A program made the position numbers and the translations under genes. From Planctomycetota bacterium (GTDB lineage Bacteria > Planctomycetota > UBA1135 > GCA-002686595): 64,000 bases of DNA. Positions 62,943 through 64,000 of this stretch are shown here, piece after piece (position 1 is the stretch's first letter; the number at the start of each line of letters is the position of its first letter). The DNA lies in the NCBI GenBank assembly GCA_020638875.1, contig JACKHS010000003.1:124001-188000 (forward strand). The letters are read 5' to 3'. The notes beneath the pieces were generated by a model. The model was not told where the DNA came from. It saw only the letters and a program-made list of their open reading frames with translations, and did no database searches.

Positions 62943-63848
62943 TCAGAGCAGCCTCGAGGCCACATCATTCCAATACAGGAGGGCGATTCCAATGCCCACG
63001 GCGAGATAGGGCCCGAACGGGATGTAGCGGCCGAGCGCCCGCGCCCGCGCCAGGGCCTTCCCGAGCGGCTTGGCCACGCCGCGGCGACGCGCGCGCCCGC
63101 GAATCAGCGCGTAGAAGCGCGCCATGTTCAGCAGGCCGGCGATCGAGGCGAGCACCGAGGCGGCCATCAGCGCCAGCACAACGCCCCCGGGCCCGACGAA
63201 GGCGCCCCCCGCGCCGAGCAGCTTCACGTCGCCGAACCCCATCGCCTCCTTGCCGAAGGCGCGCGCGCCCAGCCAGCCGATCACGAACAGCACGCCCCAG
63301 CCCACGGCGAGGCCGGCGAGCGACGCGGTCAGCGCGTGCATCGGCCCCACCGGGCCCGCGCCCGCGAGTTCGCGCGCCACCCAACTGTCGCGGTGCACCT
63401 CCGGCACGGCCAGACACAGGAGCGGCCCGACGACCATGCCGCCGATCGAGACGGAGTCGGGGATCTCCAGGCAGTCGATGTCCACGAAGGTCGCCACGAC
63501 CAGCCCCGACAGCACCAGCACGTGGACCAGGACCAGCGGCCAGTGCGCGACGCCGCCCGCGTGCACGGCCGCGAGCAGCCACAGCCCCGCGGTCAGGCCC
63601 TCCACCAGCGGGTAGCGCCACGGCACGGGCGCGGCGCAGTGGCGACAGCGGCCGCGCTGCAGGGTCCACGAGACGAGCGGCACGTTCTCGTACCACGCGA
63701 GCTGGTGCTGGCACTTGGGACAGCGCGAGCGCCGCGGGTTGGAGACGGTGACCTCCTCGTACGGGTAGCGGTAGATCACCACGTTGAGGAACGAGCCCAC
63801 GAAGAGGCCCGTCAAGGTGATCCAGACGTAGAAGAGCTGGTCCGTCAT
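62943..63848 (-). CDS. pilD: Type IV prepilin leader peptidase/N-methyltransferase
   Basis: A 301-aa polytopic aspartyl protease that removes the prepilin leader and methylates the new N-terminal residue. Features in order: GLFVGSFLNVVIYRYP, the zinc-binding cytoplasmic loop RCPKCQHQLAWYENVPLVSW, RCRHCAAPVPWRYPLVE (four Cys), first catalytic Asp in VDIDCLEIPD, second in GFGDVKLLGAGGAF. Eight helices. The start at 63848 overlaps the stop of the upstream gene (ATGA). It should process the pilin encoded at 54524. Confidence 0.93.
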   Translation of the reverse strand: MTDQLFYVWITLTGLFVGSFLNVVIYRYPYEEVTVSNPRRSRCPKCQHQLAWYENVPLVSWTLQRGRCRHCAAPVPWRYPLVEGLTAGLWLLAAVHAGGVAHWPLVLVHVLVLSGLVVATFVDIDCLEIPDSVSIGGMVVGPLLCLAVPEVHRDSWVARELAGAGPVGPMHALTASLAGLAVGWGVLFVIGWLGARAFGKEAMGFGDVKLLGAGGAFVGPGGVVLALMAASVLASIAGLLNMARFYALIRGRARRRGVAKPLGKALARARALGRYIPFGPYLAVGIGIALLYWNDVASRLL

Positions 63849-64000
63849 CGCGGGTGGTCCTCCCACCAGAGCCGTACATCGTCCACGAAGGGCGGAGCCC
63901 AGAGCATGTTCCGGCCGTCCTCCGGCGGTCGCACCTCGAGCTCGAGGAACAGGCGCAACGCGTCCGCGCCGATCAGCTCGGCGGGCGTGTCGACGAGCCC
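63845..64000 (-). CDS. C-terminal fragment of an unknown protein
   Basis: The last 51 codons of a gene that continues beyond the window, ending LRLWWEDHPR with TGA overlapping the pilD ATG. The readable part includes TPAELIGADALRLFLELEVR and RNMLWAPPFVDDV. I recognise no family. The overlap indicates co-translation with pilD. Confidence 0.6.
   Translation of the reverse strand, partial: GLVDTPAELIGADALRLFLELEVRPPEDGRNMLWAPPFVDDVRLWWEDHPR

Overview
The window is 64 kb of very GC-rich (about 70% by eye), densely packed bacterial chromosome. Gene content suggests a diderm from the Planctomycetota or a neighbouring deep lineage: many lipoproteins and secreted beta-helix proteins, a secreted protein ending in a Cys-rich CPCGN-type C-terminal domain, GldG/DUF4340 auxiliary proteins, sulfatase-fold lipoproteins, a type IV pilus set and sigma factors fused to extracytoplasmic domains. 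The phylum is an inference; no rRNA or other phylogenetic marker is present.

Layout. 1-4060: frameshifted tandem GldG-like protein and a DUF4340 protein. 4070-6830 (minus): bfd, bfr, crcB and a sulfatase-fold lipoprotein, headed by a paired Fur-box-like palindrome at 6891-6933. 7092-8348: secreted beta-helix protein. 8355-11217 (minus): YchF and a TMTC-like membrane protein with TPRs. 11326-14546: two tandem genes each encoding an ECF-type sigma factor, a transmembrane helix and an extracytoplasmic cupredoxin-like/carboxypeptidase-regulatory-like domain, the most unusual genes here. 14620-16912: SRPBCC protein, RidA, CoaD and two unknown membrane or secreted proteins. 16997-20720: ComEC and a HEAT-repeat protein. 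20721-23677: a repeat island with a near-identical inverted repeat of about 170 bp, a 174-bp tandem array, short satellites and a REP-associated (RAYT/Y1) transposase. 23678-27523: PaaZ-type aldehyde dehydrogenase, DECR-like reductase, MurQ and a small membrane protein. 27630-33483: Ig/beta-helix secreted protein, an AT-richer DUF2971 gene, an amidase lipoprotein, then a junction where yifB and a PHP-domain gene, facing each other, are both cut short. 33635-39017 (minus): TolC / MacA-like / MacB ATPase / FtsX permease efflux operon. 39113-44976 (minus): secreted protein, GT-C-like membrane protein, degenerate sulfatase, DASS transporter, CutA. 45109-49135: proline dehydrogenase, metallophosphoesterase, DHH phosphoesterase, amidohydrolase. 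49244-54435: a 1061-aa Gly-rich Ig-like lipoprotein, a HEAT-like lipoprotein and TatD. 54524-63848 (minus): pilin, PilC, PilB, PilT, a divergent EF-G, an OmpA-like lipoprotein and prepilin peptidase.

Working together: the pilus genes form an almost complete inner-membrane assembly/retraction set (pilin, PilC platform, PilB and PilT motors, PilD peptidase) without secretin or PilMNO. Bfd/Bfr is an iron store-and-release pair under a likely Fur operator. The efflux operon encodes a full MacAB-TolC-type tripartite pump.

Several genes change reading frame inside GC-rich low-complexity stretches (near 135, 1200, 2700, 12060, 19300, 35700 and 48610). Because the protein sequence continues on both sides of most of these, residual assembly indels are more likely than multiple pseudogenes, and start/stop positions there are approximate.
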